The notes under the pieces: generated by a model
Databases searched by the model: none
Seen by the model: the letters and a program-made list of their open reading frames with translations, nothing else
What the model was told of the DNA's origin: nothing
DNA from: Lachancea mirantina
Taxonomy: Eukaryota; Ascomycota; Saccharomycetes; Saccharomycetales; Saccharomycetaceae
Assembly: GCA_900074745.1 (NCBI GenBank)
Contig: LT598466.1
Coordinates: forward strand, 124,001-188,000
Direction of reading: 5' to 3'
DNA length: 64,000 bases
Position numbers and translations under genes: made by a program
In this document: piece after piece, positions 36,663 through 46,006 of the stretch
Position numbering within the stretch: position 1 is the first letter of the stretch
Layout: the number at the start of each line of letters is the position of its first letter

Positions 36663-39368
36663 ATGACACCGCAAAATACAGTGACTGGAACTGGATCTCG
36701 CCGCGTAAGACACGACCTCACAAGTAAATACGATAATGAGAATACTTTACCAGAAAACCCTGTTTCTTTAGATGCAAAACTAGTCGAGAAAACGACGAAA
36801 AATGACTACGGTGTTGACAGAATAACTGACGCCAAGGAGCCAACTTCCAGCCAGGATTTTGATGAGTTACGATTGCTGGCGAGGCATGAATATCTCACGC
36901 AAAGAGAAGAGCAAAAGATCGCGGTAGTTGTCAAAGAACTGGAGTATCTGGAGGCCGATGTTGTGAAGTATGGGTGGGACAATTTGTCGAGACAGGAGCA
37001 AGATGAGATCACTTTAAAGCGTGAAGTTGTCAAGCTTTTCAACGACAAGCTGAAAAGACAGGGCCACAATGGGTTTCTTATGGGGGATGGCGCTGTCGAA
37101 GGGAAAGCTTTGCTAGACAAGAAACGAGAGTTGCTGAAAACGAGAAGCGGGAAAGACCGTGTACAGGTCGAGAAAAGCGCTCAAAAGCAATGGGAAGACA
37201 AACAACTCAACAACGCCGTGCAGGGATCCGATTATGACACTATAAAGGTCGAAGGATCCGAGGAATACGAGTTTGTTTTCGACGAACAGGCTTTCATCGA
37301 GTTTTCCACCGAGGATGGGGATAGTTTATCGCCAGGCTCGAATGAGGAAGTCGCCTTGACAGAGCTGGAATCGCGTCTGGAAAAGGAAACTGCGCGTTTG
37401 AAGAGTATACATGAAACGCGGAAATCTTTACCTGTTTACCAGTACCGAGACGACCTGCTAAATGCTGTCAAAGAGCATCAAATCATGATAGTTGTTGGTG
37501 AAACAGGCTCAGGAAAAACTACACAATTGCCACAATATCTTGTTGAGGATGGGTATACCCAACACGGGAAACTTCAGGTCGCGTGTACGCAACCGCGTCG
37601 TGTAGCAGCGACTTCCGTCGCGACCAGAGTCGCCGATGAAATGGGCGTGATGCTCGGCAAAGAGGTCGGGTATTCGATTCGATTTGAAGACAAGACTACG
37701 CCCGGCACAACATTCCTCAAATACATGACCGATGGTATGCTTCTTCGAGAGTTCATGATAGATCCCGAATTAACAAACTATGCATGCATTATGATTGATG
37801 AGGCCCACGAGAGGACCTTGGCTACCGACATCTTGCTTGGACTCCTGAAGGATATTTTGCCACATAGAAAAGACCTCAAACTAATCATATCGTCAGCGAC
37901 CATGAATGCGGTCAAGTTTTCCGAGTTTTTCTACGGGGCACCTATTTTCAATGTTCCAGGAAGGAGGTTCCCAGTTGACATTCATTACACACTACAGCCA
38001 GAGGCCAACTACATTAATGCAGCAATCACGACGGTTTTCCAAATACACACAACTCAATCTGTCCCAGGAGACATCTTGGTGTTTCTAACGGGCCAGGAAG
38101 AGATTGAGAGCGCCCAACAAAGTATCGAAGAAATTGCGCATGTTTTGGGTGACAAAATAAGACCCTTGATAATCGCACCGATTTATGCTAACTTGCCCCA
38201 AGATCAACAGTCTAAGATTTTTCAACGAACTCCAGAAGGTTGTAGAAAAGTAGTGCTAGCTACAAACATCGCCGAGACGTCGCTAACAATTAATGGCATC
38301 AATTTTGTCATCGATCCCGGGTTCGTCAAAGAAAATTCATATGTAGCAGCGAGTGGAATGTCGCAGCTGCTGACCGTGCCTTGTTCCCGGGCTTCTGTGG
38401 ACCAGCGTGCCGGAAGAGCAGGAAGAGTTGGGCCTGGGAAATGCTTCAGACTTTTTACGAAATGGTCTTACTTTCACGAACTAGAACCTTTACCAAAACC
38501 AGAAATTTTGAGAGTCAATTTGTCGCAAGTGGTCCTTTTATTAATGTCCATGGGAATCAGAGATCTGGTCAATTTCCCGTTACTCGACAAGCCAAGCATC
38601 CCAACTCTGAGCAAAGCGCTTGAAAACTTGTACGTATTAGGCGCGCTCAATAGCAAGGGTGCCATAACAAGGCTGGGCCACATTATGTGTGACTTTCCTT
38701 GTGAACCTCAGTTCGGTAAAGTCATGCATACTGCGGCAACTCACGAAAAATGCAAAGGAGTGCTTGAAGAGGCCGTTACCATCGTTGCGATGCTCCACGA
38801 AACGTCGTCGGTGCTCGTCAATTCGCGACAAGACGCCAATAAAAGTGGAATCGTGGGCCAAGTGCAGAGCGATCACATGCTGTACCTCGAAATATTCAAT
38901 GCCTGGAAAGACATGGATTACTCCAGGTCCTGGTGTCTAGATCATAAAGTGCAGTACAAGACTATGCTGCGCGTGCGGAATATACGCGATCAGCTATGGA
39001 GATGCTGCGAAAAACTGGGGCTTGCAGCGCTCAACGAGGCTGCTCTCGATGCTGGCAATCCTCTGCAAGATGTAGAAGCGCGGCTAACTCGCTCATTTAT
39101 CGCCGGGTTCCCAGGAAACATCGCACAGCTTGGCAGTTCCGGATACAGAACGATGGGCAGACAGACTGGTGGCCTCACTGTAAATATACATCCCAGCAGC
39201 GTTGTCTTTCAAATGTTTCGAAAAGAATCCAAGAAACCAACAAAACATCTTCTTTACCAAAGACTTGTCCTAACATCGAAGGAATATATGAGGGATTGCA
39301 TTCCAATTCCCAGAGAGAATTGGCTACATGATATGTTGCCGCATCTGTTCGCAAAAGGGTCGAAATAG
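36663..39368 (+). CDS. PRP2: Prp2, spliceosomal DEAH-box RNA helicase
   Basis: ATPase that remodels the spliceosome just before the first splicing step, working with the G-patch protein Spp2. It has 901 residues (yeast 876). A charged N-terminal region of about 250 residues precedes RecA domain 1 with Walker A GETGSGKT at 279-286, the DEAH box at 379-382 and the SAT motif. RecA domain 2 has the QRAGRAGR motif VI. Winged-helix, ratchet (HA2) and OB-fold domains complete the protein. The sequence follows the Prp2 subfamily rather than Prp16, Prp22 or Prp43, and the place matches YNR011C next to URK1. Confidence 0.93.
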   Translation: MTPQNTVTGTGSRRVRHDLTSKYDNENTLPENPVSLDAKLVEKTTKNDYGVDRITDAKEPTSSQDFDELRLLARHEYLTQREEQKIAVVVKELEYLEADVVKYGWDNLSRQEQDEITLKREVVKLFNDKLKRQGHNGFLMGDGAVEGKALLDKKRELLKTRSGKDRVQVEKSAQKQWEDKQLNNAVQGSDYDTIKVEGSEEYEFVFDEQAFIEFSTEDGDSLSPGSNEEVALTELESRLEKETARLKSIHETRKSLPVYQYRDDLLNAVKEHQIMIVVGETGSGKTTQLPQYLVEDGYTQHGKLQVACTQPRRVAATSVATRVADEMGVMLGKEVGYSIRFEDKTTPGTTFLKYMTDGMLLREFMIDPELTNYACIMIDEAHERTLATDILLGLLKDILPHRKDLKLIISSATMNAVKFSEFFYGAPIFNVPGRRFPVDIHYTLQPEANYINAAITTVFQIHTTQSVPGDILVFLTGQEEIESAQQSIEEIAHVLGDKIRPLIIAPIYANLPQDQQSKIFQRTPEGCRKVVLATNIAETSLTINGINFVIDPGFVKENSYVAASGMSQLLTVPCSRASVDQRAGRAGRVGPGKCFRLFTKWSYFHELEPLPKPEILRVNLSQVVLLLMSMGIRDLVNFPLLDKPSIPTLSKALENLYVLGALNSKGAITRLGHIMCDFPCEPQFGKVMHTAATHEKCKGVLEEAVTIVAMLHETSSVLVNSRQDANKSGIVGQVQSDHMLYLEIFNAWKDMDYSRSWCLDHKVQYKTMLRVRNIRDQLWRCCEKLGLAALNEAALDAGNPLQDVEARLTRSFIAGFPGNIAQLGSSGYRTMGRQTGGLTVNIHPSSVVFQMFRKESKKPTKHLLYQRLVLTSKEYMRDCIPIPRENWLHDMLPHLFAKGSK

Positions 39369-39626
39369 AGCGCTGAGTTTCCCGGAGTTATAATGAACAA
39401 GACGTCGAGAAATAAAAAACCACCAGAATATGGAAATTCGGTAACATTGTAGATACCTTCAAGCCGTCAGCAAACTGCTCAGGGGCCTTGAAGACCCCGC
39501 AAAAACAGGCTCTGATGGGCCACTCTATCACTGAGCTAATCTCTATCCAGAGGCACGTGATCTAATTTGTATTTAATTCCTCTGTGGAGCAACAATCGGT
39601 TAATGATAACAGTGAAGCTTTAATCT
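39369..39626 (+). promoter_or_regulatory. GLO1 promoter
   Basis: This 258-bp space contains AGGGG at 39481-39485, a possible Msn2/4 stress element, and GCACGTGA near 39553. A stretch on the minus strand resembling a tRNA D-arm and T-arm was examined and rejected. Confidence 0.45.
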
Positions 39627-40667
39627 ATGAACAGCGTGAAGACAGTAGTAAGACCTCTCCAACGGTCTAACAACATTCATTTCCTAAGAAAAATGGCAAC
39701 CGAATCAATTGCATACCCAACCCTAATCAAAGCTGCTTCTCAAAATTCATCTTTGAGACTGAACCACAGTTGCGTGCGGATTAAGAACCCGGAAACAAGT
39801 TTAAAGTTTTATACCTCAAATTTTGGGATGACTTTGGTTGGGCATAAAAAGTTTCCTGATATGAAATTCGATTTGTATTTCCTTTCTTTCCCTAAAACTC
39901 CATTTCCGCAAAACGAAAAGGGCGAGGACGATGTGTTTGGCGTAAGTGGTGTTTTAGAGCTCACGCACAACTATGGGACTGAAGATGACCCCGACTTCAA
40001 AGTCAACAACGGTAACGAGGAGCCTTTTAGAGGTTTTGGTCACATCTGCTTCTCTTTACCTGACGTTGAGAAAACTTGCGCGGAACTGGAGGCCAACGGC
40101 GTCGCATTCAAAAAAAGACTTAGCGACGGGAGACAGAAGAACATCGCGTTTGCGCTAGACCCCGACGGGTACTGGATTGAGCTTCTTTCGTACAATAGGT
40201 CTCCAGAGGTGAAACCCATCGACGAGGGCTACAAGTTCAATCACACAATGGTGCGCATTAAGGACCCGGCCAAGTCTCTTGGGTTCTACCAGAACGTCCT
40301 GGGGATGAAGCTCTTGGACAAAAACGAGCACGCAAATGCCAAATTCACACTCTACTTCTTGGGTTACGATACCAGCGACAAACCGAGATGGGCCAAGGAA
40401 GGTATCTTGGAGCTGACTCACAACTGGGGCACTGAAAACGAAGCGGATTTTCACTACCATACTGGCAATGATAAACCCCAGGGCTACGGTCACATCTGCC
40501 TCAGTTTAGACGACCCTGCCGCTTTGTGCCACGAAATTGAGTCCGTGTACGGCGAGAGCATAAGCTGGGGCGTCAAATTCAACCACGGTAAGATGAAGAA
40601 CTTGGCCTTTATTAAAGACCCCGATGGATACTCCATTGAAATTGTGCCTTGCGGTTTGATTGCCTGA
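39627..40667 (+). CDS. GLO1: Glyoxalase I (lactoylglutathione lyase), double-domain fungal form
   Basis: This enzyme converts the glutathione hemithioacetal of methylglyoxal, a toxic by-product of glycolysis, to S-lactoylglutathione. The 346-residue protein carries two complete glyoxalase domains in tandem, as in yeast Glo1 (326). Each half has the paired motifs: LNHSCVRIKN, VLELTHNYGTE and GFGHICFS in the first; FNHTMVRIKD, LELTHNWGTE and GYGHICLS in the second, with the metal His/Glu residues in place. It is about 20 residues longer at the N-terminus than the yeast protein. The first 22 residues (MNSVKTVVRPLQRSNNIHFL, then RK) have five basic and no acidic residues, like a mitochondrial presequence. 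A second ATG at 39693 has the better context (AAAAATGG) and matches the yeast start. Two forms, mitochondrial and cytosolic, are therefore plausible by leaky scanning. Confidence 0.95.
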   Translation: MNSVKTVVRPLQRSNNIHFLRKMATESIAYPTLIKAASQNSSLRLNHSCVRIKNPETSLKFYTSNFGMTLVGHKKFPDMKFDLYFLSFPKTPFPQNEKGEDDVFGVSGVLELTHNYGTEDDPDFKVNNGNEEPFRGFGHICFSLPDVEKTCAELEANGVAFKKRLSDGRQKNIAFALDPDGYWIELLSYNRSPEVKPIDEGYKFNHTMVRIKDPAKSLGFYQNVLGMKLLDKNEHANAKFTLYFLGYDTSDKPRWAKEGILELTHNWGTENEADFHYHTGNDKPQGYGHICLSLDDPAALCHEIESVYGESISWGVKFNHGKMKNLAFIKDPDGYSIEIVPCGLIA

Positions 40668-41500
40668 GTGAAGGTTCTCTAGATACTACAATTATTTCTG
40701 TCAATTATTTCCGTCCTTAGAGTTCTGTTTGTTGTCGTTCATGGCATTTATCCTTACCTTACACGTCTTCGTTAATCTTTCACCATATAAGCTCTATATA
40801 AAGAGACTTGATTTTCAAACTCTTCTTGTCTCTTGCCATCGGCAAAACCAAGACTTGAGAGGTTCGTTTCAAAAGCCAACGAAATTGATTTTATGAATAT
40901 CCCGGTGATTAAGCTGACACGTTAACAGTTTTGCATAGATTCATGCAGTGATCGAGACTTTTCCGTTCCGATTGATGGATTGTTGTTCCCGGTACATATT
41001 CCCTTCCCCAAGAAGACTCCGCCTGCAACTCCCCTTTCTTCAAGCATCGCAGCCATGACATAGAACACTTTACTAACGGAAAATAAGCATGCGAAATAAG
41101 AATCTGCTATCGCGGTTACTAACCTTGTTACCTCGGCGGCTATTTCGCAAATTGCACTCCATCCCTCCTGTTGCCCAAGTCAAGTTGCACGAACTGCAAT
41201 CACGTGATACTATCAAATCACTATTAACGTAACACAGATATGTCGTGTCAAACGAGGACTGACCCCGTGAGGTTCCTGGCTCTGAGAACGTCATACGAGG
41301 ACGCATGCGACTGTAGCTTCCCAAATGGTACTTGGGAAGCTGCGTTTTTTTTGGAAGCCGAAGGGCCGCGTCAGGATCCGCCTGGGAAGCTGTCGTGCCA
41401 ATTATCACCTCATTGCCGGTCATTTTTATAAAAGCGAAAGCTGTCCAACTGAGCTGAGGAGTTCAGGGAAAGAAAGGCCCTCTAACGAAGTTGTGTTATA
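40668..41500 (+). promoter_or_regulatory. GLO1-PFK2 intergenic space and PFK2 promoter
   Basis: The 833-bp space carries TCACGTGA at 41200-41207, an inverted pair of GCTTCC boxes at 41315-41341, two further GGAAGC boxes (41353-41358 and 41395-41400), and TATAAAAG at 41427-41434, 67 bp upstream of the PFK2 ATG. CTTCC is the Gcr1 core of glycolytic promoters. I see no clear Rap1 site and no further gene. Confidence 0.7.
41315..41341. promoter_or_regulatory. Inverted repeat of two Gcr1-type boxes
   Basis: AGCTTCCCAA and its exact reverse complement TTGGGAAGCT flank a 7-base centre. Each arm holds a GCTTCC core. It lies 160-186 bp upstream of the PFK2 ATG, where glycolytic activators usually bind. 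Confidence 0.75.
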
Positions 41501-44386
41501 ATGACGGCTGATATCCCATTGATCAATGGTACTTCGCAGTGTACCGTTGCCACTTTTTCAAAAGCTGCGTACGAGGAGACTGTGAGCTTCTACTCGCATT
41601 TTTTGCTCCTAGAAGTTCAACCGCTCGGCACTTCGTCTGCGATCTTGACCAATGGCCATATCGACGTTCGTGTTACTTTTGAGGAGAACAGTGAGAAGCA
41701 AAGCGCGGTCGAGGCTCGTGTCAAGGCTCTCGCGGGTGTTGAGGACTCCCACGACTGGAGATCTGAGGCATCCGAATCTCTCGTTTTTAAGACCTCTGAC
41801 ATCCAACAAGTGAAGTCTCGCATTATTGGCGAAAAATGGCAACATCAGGCATATCCTACCGATTTGTTCCCCATGGAACTTTACGTTGTCGACCCAGTAG
41901 GAAATGTGATTGGTGTCACTAAGACCAAGAACGCTGTAAGCACCATGCCAACGGCGCCTCCTCTACGGAAGGGTGTTTTTACTTCAACTGCTCCCTCTAA
42001 GACTCAATCTTCGGTCGACATCGCAAAGTCAGTGGCAACAAGCCAACATTACCCTTCTCTCCCAGAAAAGTCTCAGAAGGACCAAAAAGCTATCGCTGTG
42101 ATGACGTCTGGTGGTGATGCCCCCGGTATGAATGCCAATGTGCGCGCCATTGTGCGGACCGCTATCTTTAAAGGCTGTCGTCCTTATGTGGTTATGGAAG
42201 GTTACGAAGGTCTTGTTCGTGGTGGTCCTGAATACATTAGGGAGTGCACATGGGAAGACGTACGTGGGTGGTCAAGCGAAGGAGGTACCAACATCGGTAC
42301 CGCCCGTTGTATGGAATTCAAAGAGCGCGCTGGTAGACTAAAGGGTGCTCAACACTTGATCGAAGCTGGTGTCGATGCTCTTATTGTCTGTGGTGGTGAC
42401 GGTTCCTTGACCGGTGCTGATCTCTTCAGATCCGAATGGCCATCTTTGATTAAGGAATTAAAAGAAACCAAGCGTATCAGTGAAGACGATTTCAACAGAT
42501 ACCAACACTTGAACATCTGTGGTACCGTCGGTTCCATTGACAACGACATGTCAACAACCGATTCTACCATTGGTGCATACTCCTCCTTGGACAGAATTTG
42601 CAGAGCTGTTGACTACATCGAAGCCACTGCTAACTCTCACTCTAGAGCATTTGTCGTTGAGGTTATGGGTAGAAACTGCGGTTGGCTAGCTTTGATGGCA
42701 GGTATCGCCACTTCTGCTGACTACATTTTCATTCCAGAGAAACCAGCTTCATCTCGTGAATGGCAAGACCAAATGTGTGACATTGTTGCCAAACACAGAG
42801 CCAGAGGTAAGAGAACCACAATTGTTATTGTTGCTGAAGGTGCTATTGCTGCGGACTTAACTCCAATTTCGCCAAAAGATGTTCACAAAGTCCTGGTAGA
42901 CAGACTTCAATTGGACACTAGAGTAACTACGCTTGGTCACGTACAAAGAGGTGGTACAGCTGTTGCCTTTGACCGTATCCTTGCCACTTTGCAAGGTGTT
43001 GAAGCCGTCAATGCTGTCCTTGACTCTACTCCAGATACGCCTTCCCCGCTGATTGCAATCAATGAAAACAAGTTGGTTCGCAAACCACTTGTGGACTCCG
43101 TTAGATTAACTAAATCTGTGGCGGATGCTATTCAAGCCAAGGACTTCAAAAAGGCAATGGCTTTGAGAGACAGCGAGTTCGTGGAGCATTTGAATAACTT
43201 CATGGCTATTAACTCTGCGGATCACAATCCTCCAAAGCTTCCACACGACAAGAGATTGAAAATCGCCATTGTGAACGTTGGAGCCCCAGCCGGTGGTATC
43301 AACTCTGCCGTTTATTCGATGGCGACGTACTGTATGTCTCAAGGGCACAGACCTTACGCCATCTATAACGGATGGTCTGGTCTAGCCAGACATGAAAGTG
43401 TGCGCTCTTTGAGCTGGAAATCCATGCTCGGCTGGCAAAGTCGCGGTGGTTCCGAAATCGGCACTAACAGAGTTACGCCTGAGGAAGCCGATATTGGTAT
43501 GATCGCATACTACTTCCAAAAATACAAGTTCGATGGTCTTATTATTGTTGGTGGGTTTGAAGCTTTTGTTTCGCTTCATCAATTGGAGAGAGCTAGAGAG
43601 GACTATCCCGCTTTCAGAATCCCAATGGTCTTAATTCCTGCCACTCTTTCCAACAATGTTCCTGGTACTGAATATTCTCTTGGTACTGACACCGCGTTGA
43701 ACGCTTTGATGGACTATTGTGACGTCATTAAGCAATCTGCCGCCTCGACAAGGGGAAGAGCGTTTGTGGTCGATGTTCAAGGTGGTAACTCTGGTTTCTT
43801 GGCCACAAACGCTGGTCTTGCCGTTGGAGCTCAAGTCTCGTATGTGCCAGAAGAAGGTATTTCTTTGGAACAATTATCTCAAGATATCGAAACTCTATCC
43901 GAATCCTTCGCGACTGCTGGTGGCAGAGGTCGGTTCGGTAAATTGATCTTGAAATCCCACAATGCCTCCAAGGTATTCACACCCGAAGTACTAGCTGAAG
44001 TCATCACTGCTGAGGCTAAGGGTCAATTTGACGCCAAGTCTGCTATCCCTGGACACGTCCAACAAGGTGGCTTGCCCTCTCCAATTGATAGAACGAGGGG
44101 TGCCAGACTTGCGATCAGGGCCGTCGGGTTCATCGAGTCTCACCAGGAGGCTATCCGGAAAGCGCGTGCCGACGATGACGATTTCGATCTCGACGACAAA
44201 GATGTATCTGCCACCGCGGCGGTTTTGGGTATAAGAGGCTCTCACGTTGTCTTCAGCTCTATTAGACAACTTTACGACTTCGAAACGGAGCTCTCCAAGA
44301 GAATGCCGAAGGTCATTCACTGGGAAGGTACTCGGGCAATTGCCGACCATTTGGTTGGCAGAAAAAAGGTTGAAACCAACAACTAA
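41501..44386 (+). CDS. PFK2: 6-phosphofructokinase beta subunit Pfk2
   Basis: Subunit of the hetero-octameric enzyme that phosphorylates fructose 6-phosphate, the main control point of glycolysis. It has 961 residues (yeast Pfk2 959, Pfk1 987), and sequence matches the beta chain closely. The first 190 residues are the yeast-specific N-terminal domain with a glyoxalase-like fold (FYSHFLLLEVQP region). The N-terminal catalytic half begins at MTSGGDAPGMN with the ATP and F6P sites (GGDGSLTGAD, GSIDND, MGRNCGWLA). The C-terminal half (from about 585, NVGAPAGGINSA) is the allosteric, fructose-2,6-bisphosphate-type half. Codons are strongly biased, in line with high expression. The place matches YMR205C, with INP1 following on the same strand. 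Confidence 0.97.
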   Translation: MTADIPLINGTSQCTVATFSKAAYEETVSFYSHFLLLEVQPLGTSSAILTNGHIDVRVTFEENSEKQSAVEARVKALAGVEDSHDWRSEASESLVFKTSDIQQVKSRIIGEKWQHQAYPTDLFPMELYVVDPVGNVIGVTKTKNAVSTMPTAPPLRKGVFTSTAPSKTQSSVDIAKSVATSQHYPSLPEKSQKDQKAIAVMTSGGDAPGMNANVRAIVRTAIFKGCRPYVVMEGYEGLVRGGPEYIRECTWEDVRGWSSEGGTNIGTARCMEFKERAGRLKGAQHLIEAGVDALIVCGGDGSLTGADLFRSEWPSLIKELKETKRISEDDFNRYQHLNICGTVGSIDNDMSTTDSTIGAYSSLDRICRAVDYIEATANSHSRAFVVEVMGRNCGWLALMAGIATSADYIFIPEKPASSREWQDQMCDIVAKHRARGKRTTIVIVAEGAIAADLTPISPKDVHKVLVDRLQLDTRVTTLGHVQRGGTAVAFDRILATLQGVEAVNAVLDSTPDTPSPLIAINENKLVRKPLVDSVRLTKSVADAIQAKDFKKAMALRDSEFVEHLNNFMAINSADHNPPKLPHDKRLKIAIVNVGAPAGGINSAVYSMATYCMSQGHRPYAIYNGWSGLARHESVRSLSWKSMLGWQSRGGSEIGTNRVTPEEADIGMIAYYFQKYKFDGLIIVGGFEAFVSLHQLERAREDYPAFRIPMVLIPATLSNNVPGTEYSLGTDTALNALMDYCDVIKQSAASTRGRAFVVDVQGGNSGFLATNAGLAVGAQVSYVPEEGISLEQLSQDIETLSESFATAGGRGRFGKLILKSHNASKVFTPEVLAEVITAEAKGQFDAKSAIPGHVQQGGLPSPIDRTRGARLAIRAVGFIESHQEAIRKARADDDDFDLDDKDVSATAAVLGIRGSHVVFSSIRQLYDFETELSKRMPKVIHWEGTRAIADHLVGRKKVETNN

Positions 44387-44668
44387 TCTTGCGGTTTTCA
44401 CGGCCCAAGAACGATTGCATAGAAAACGAGAAAACGGGATCTACGATATAGACTGATGTATCTCTTTATGAATGTTTGTATACTTAATGATGCGCGGTAC
44501 TTGTATGATGTTGATATTGGTATTAATGTTGACGGCTTTAATTAAAATGAATTCAAGGTAACACTTTTTCAAGGTCAGGTTTGTTGACAAGTTGTGAAAC
44601 TGTCAAAACTGATCAAAGTGATCAAACAAAATCGAAAAACTAGGCATCGCGTGGCTTAAATTCAGGCT

Positions 44669-45802
44669 ATGGAGGCAAAAGTGATGGCTCAGAATTACAA
44701 CGATGTTTTGAATTCGAAATTTGATGATAGACGTCAAACAAGCGGGGCTCGAACCGTTAGAAGAACGAAAGCATCTTCACCTTTCAAGAGTCTTAAGAAG
44801 AGCATTTTATGGAGCAGTAAAAGTAAACGAGATGATGAAACATTGGATACAAGCAAGCGAAGAGCAGGGAAGATGGTGGGAGACGATCCAGGTAACAGAA
44901 GGTCTGCTCAACGTGTGACTTTGTTTAGGTATGATCACGTGAAAGTGATGAATTGTAGTGCTTATCTGCATCGAACGAATTCTGGGTCGTCCGCTTCCAC
45001 GTTACACTCTTATTCGAGTGTTGTGCGAAATGGTGATGAGGAGTGTATGTCTGTAAGCTCTAGGAGAACGACCTGTCTGGTGTCTGATGGTCCGCTTGAA
45101 CTATACCAGATAATATCACAAGGTGGGAAAACGCCTCAGAAAATGACATATCTATCGCTTGGTCGCAAAGGTACGATAATTCATCCTATTATGCCCAGGT
45201 TAAGAGTTACGGAGCTCGAAAGTGACCAATTTAAAATCATGATTATGTTGTACAATCCAGAGCGATTTTGGGAAATTGAATTTCTACCCCATCACAGTGA
45301 ACAAAAGATTAGTCCGCCGGTCAAAACCAATTTTGAAGACGTTGTACGCTCAATTTGCCAATATGTACCAAAGGGGCCAGAGCTGAGCTCAGACTGTGAA
45401 AGCGGCAGTCTCAAGCAGATCACTCAATGCCTTGATGATGAAAACGCGAGTGATAAAGATTCAGACGATTTAGAGTATTTACTGGATGAGGAACATGAGC
45501 CCTTAGCAGAGCAATTGGGGTTGAGAAATTCTTCAGACGCTGACTGTCACGACCAAATTAATGCCGCGTTTCGAAAAGCGATACAAAATATTGGTTTTCT
45601 TGGAGACAGAAGAGACATTGCACTCTACGAAAAAAGGCACGGTTCACTCCCAGGGCTTTCACCACACTCGCATTCCGATCTTTCAAATCGACGCTCTTAT
45701 TCGGTACCTACAAGAGCTGGTGAGCTGTTTGGCGACGAAAAATGGAAGCGCTTCAGCAGTTGGATGGATATTGAGCTCGAGGATCTGTCGGAAAATAATT
45801 AG
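44669..45802 (+). CDS. INP1: Inp1, peroxisome retention factor
   Basis: Inp1 tethers peroxisomes to the mother-cell cortex by binding Pex3, so that some stay behind at division. It has 377 residues (yeast 420). An Arg/Lys-rich N-terminus leads into a folded central region (about 90-250) with the conserved LVSDGPLELYQII segment and MLYNPERFWEIEFLP; a disordered acidic stretch and a short conserved C-terminus (KWKRFSSWMD) follow. No membrane span is seen. The protein evolves fast, and part of the support is position: directly after PFK2 on the same strand, as YMR204C follows YMR205C. Confidence 0.85.
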   Translation: MEAKVMAQNYNDVLNSKFDDRRQTSGARTVRRTKASSPFKSLKKSILWSSKSKRDDETLDTSKRRAGKMVGDDPGNRRSAQRVTLFRYDHVKVMNCSAYLHRTNSGSSASTLHSYSSVVRNGDEECMSVSSRRTTCLVSDGPLELYQIISQGGKTPQKMTYLSLGRKGTIIHPIMPRLRVTELESDQFKIMIMLYNPERFWEIEFLPHHSEQKISPPVKTNFEDVVRSICQYVPKGPELSSDCESGSLKQITQCLDDENASDKDSDDLEYLLDEEHEPLAEQLGLRNSSDADCHDQINAAFRKAIQNIGFLGDRRDIALYEKRHGSLPGLSPHSHSDLSNRRSYSVPTRAGELFGDEKWKRFSSWMDIELEDLSENN

Positions 45803-46006
45803 GTAACTCTCTACCGATATGGTGTCTGGCACATCATTCGATGGGACAAATATCTGAAGTATTTTACAATGAAGTTGTCCATAGTGTTGATCATTTCAAG
45901 TTTCGGTGTCAGGAAACCAGCGAAACGAAATTGAGATAATGAAGTATAATATAAACAAGATTACATTTACAGCATGGGTTTTTGGATCATTAAAATAAAA
46001 CGCAGC

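Noticed and set aside
39481-39560. tRNA-like sequence on the minus strand (TAGCTCAGTGATAGAGT and a TTCAA loop)
   Set aside because: The D-arm and T-arm can be drawn, but the acceptor strands do not pair and there is no anticodon stem.
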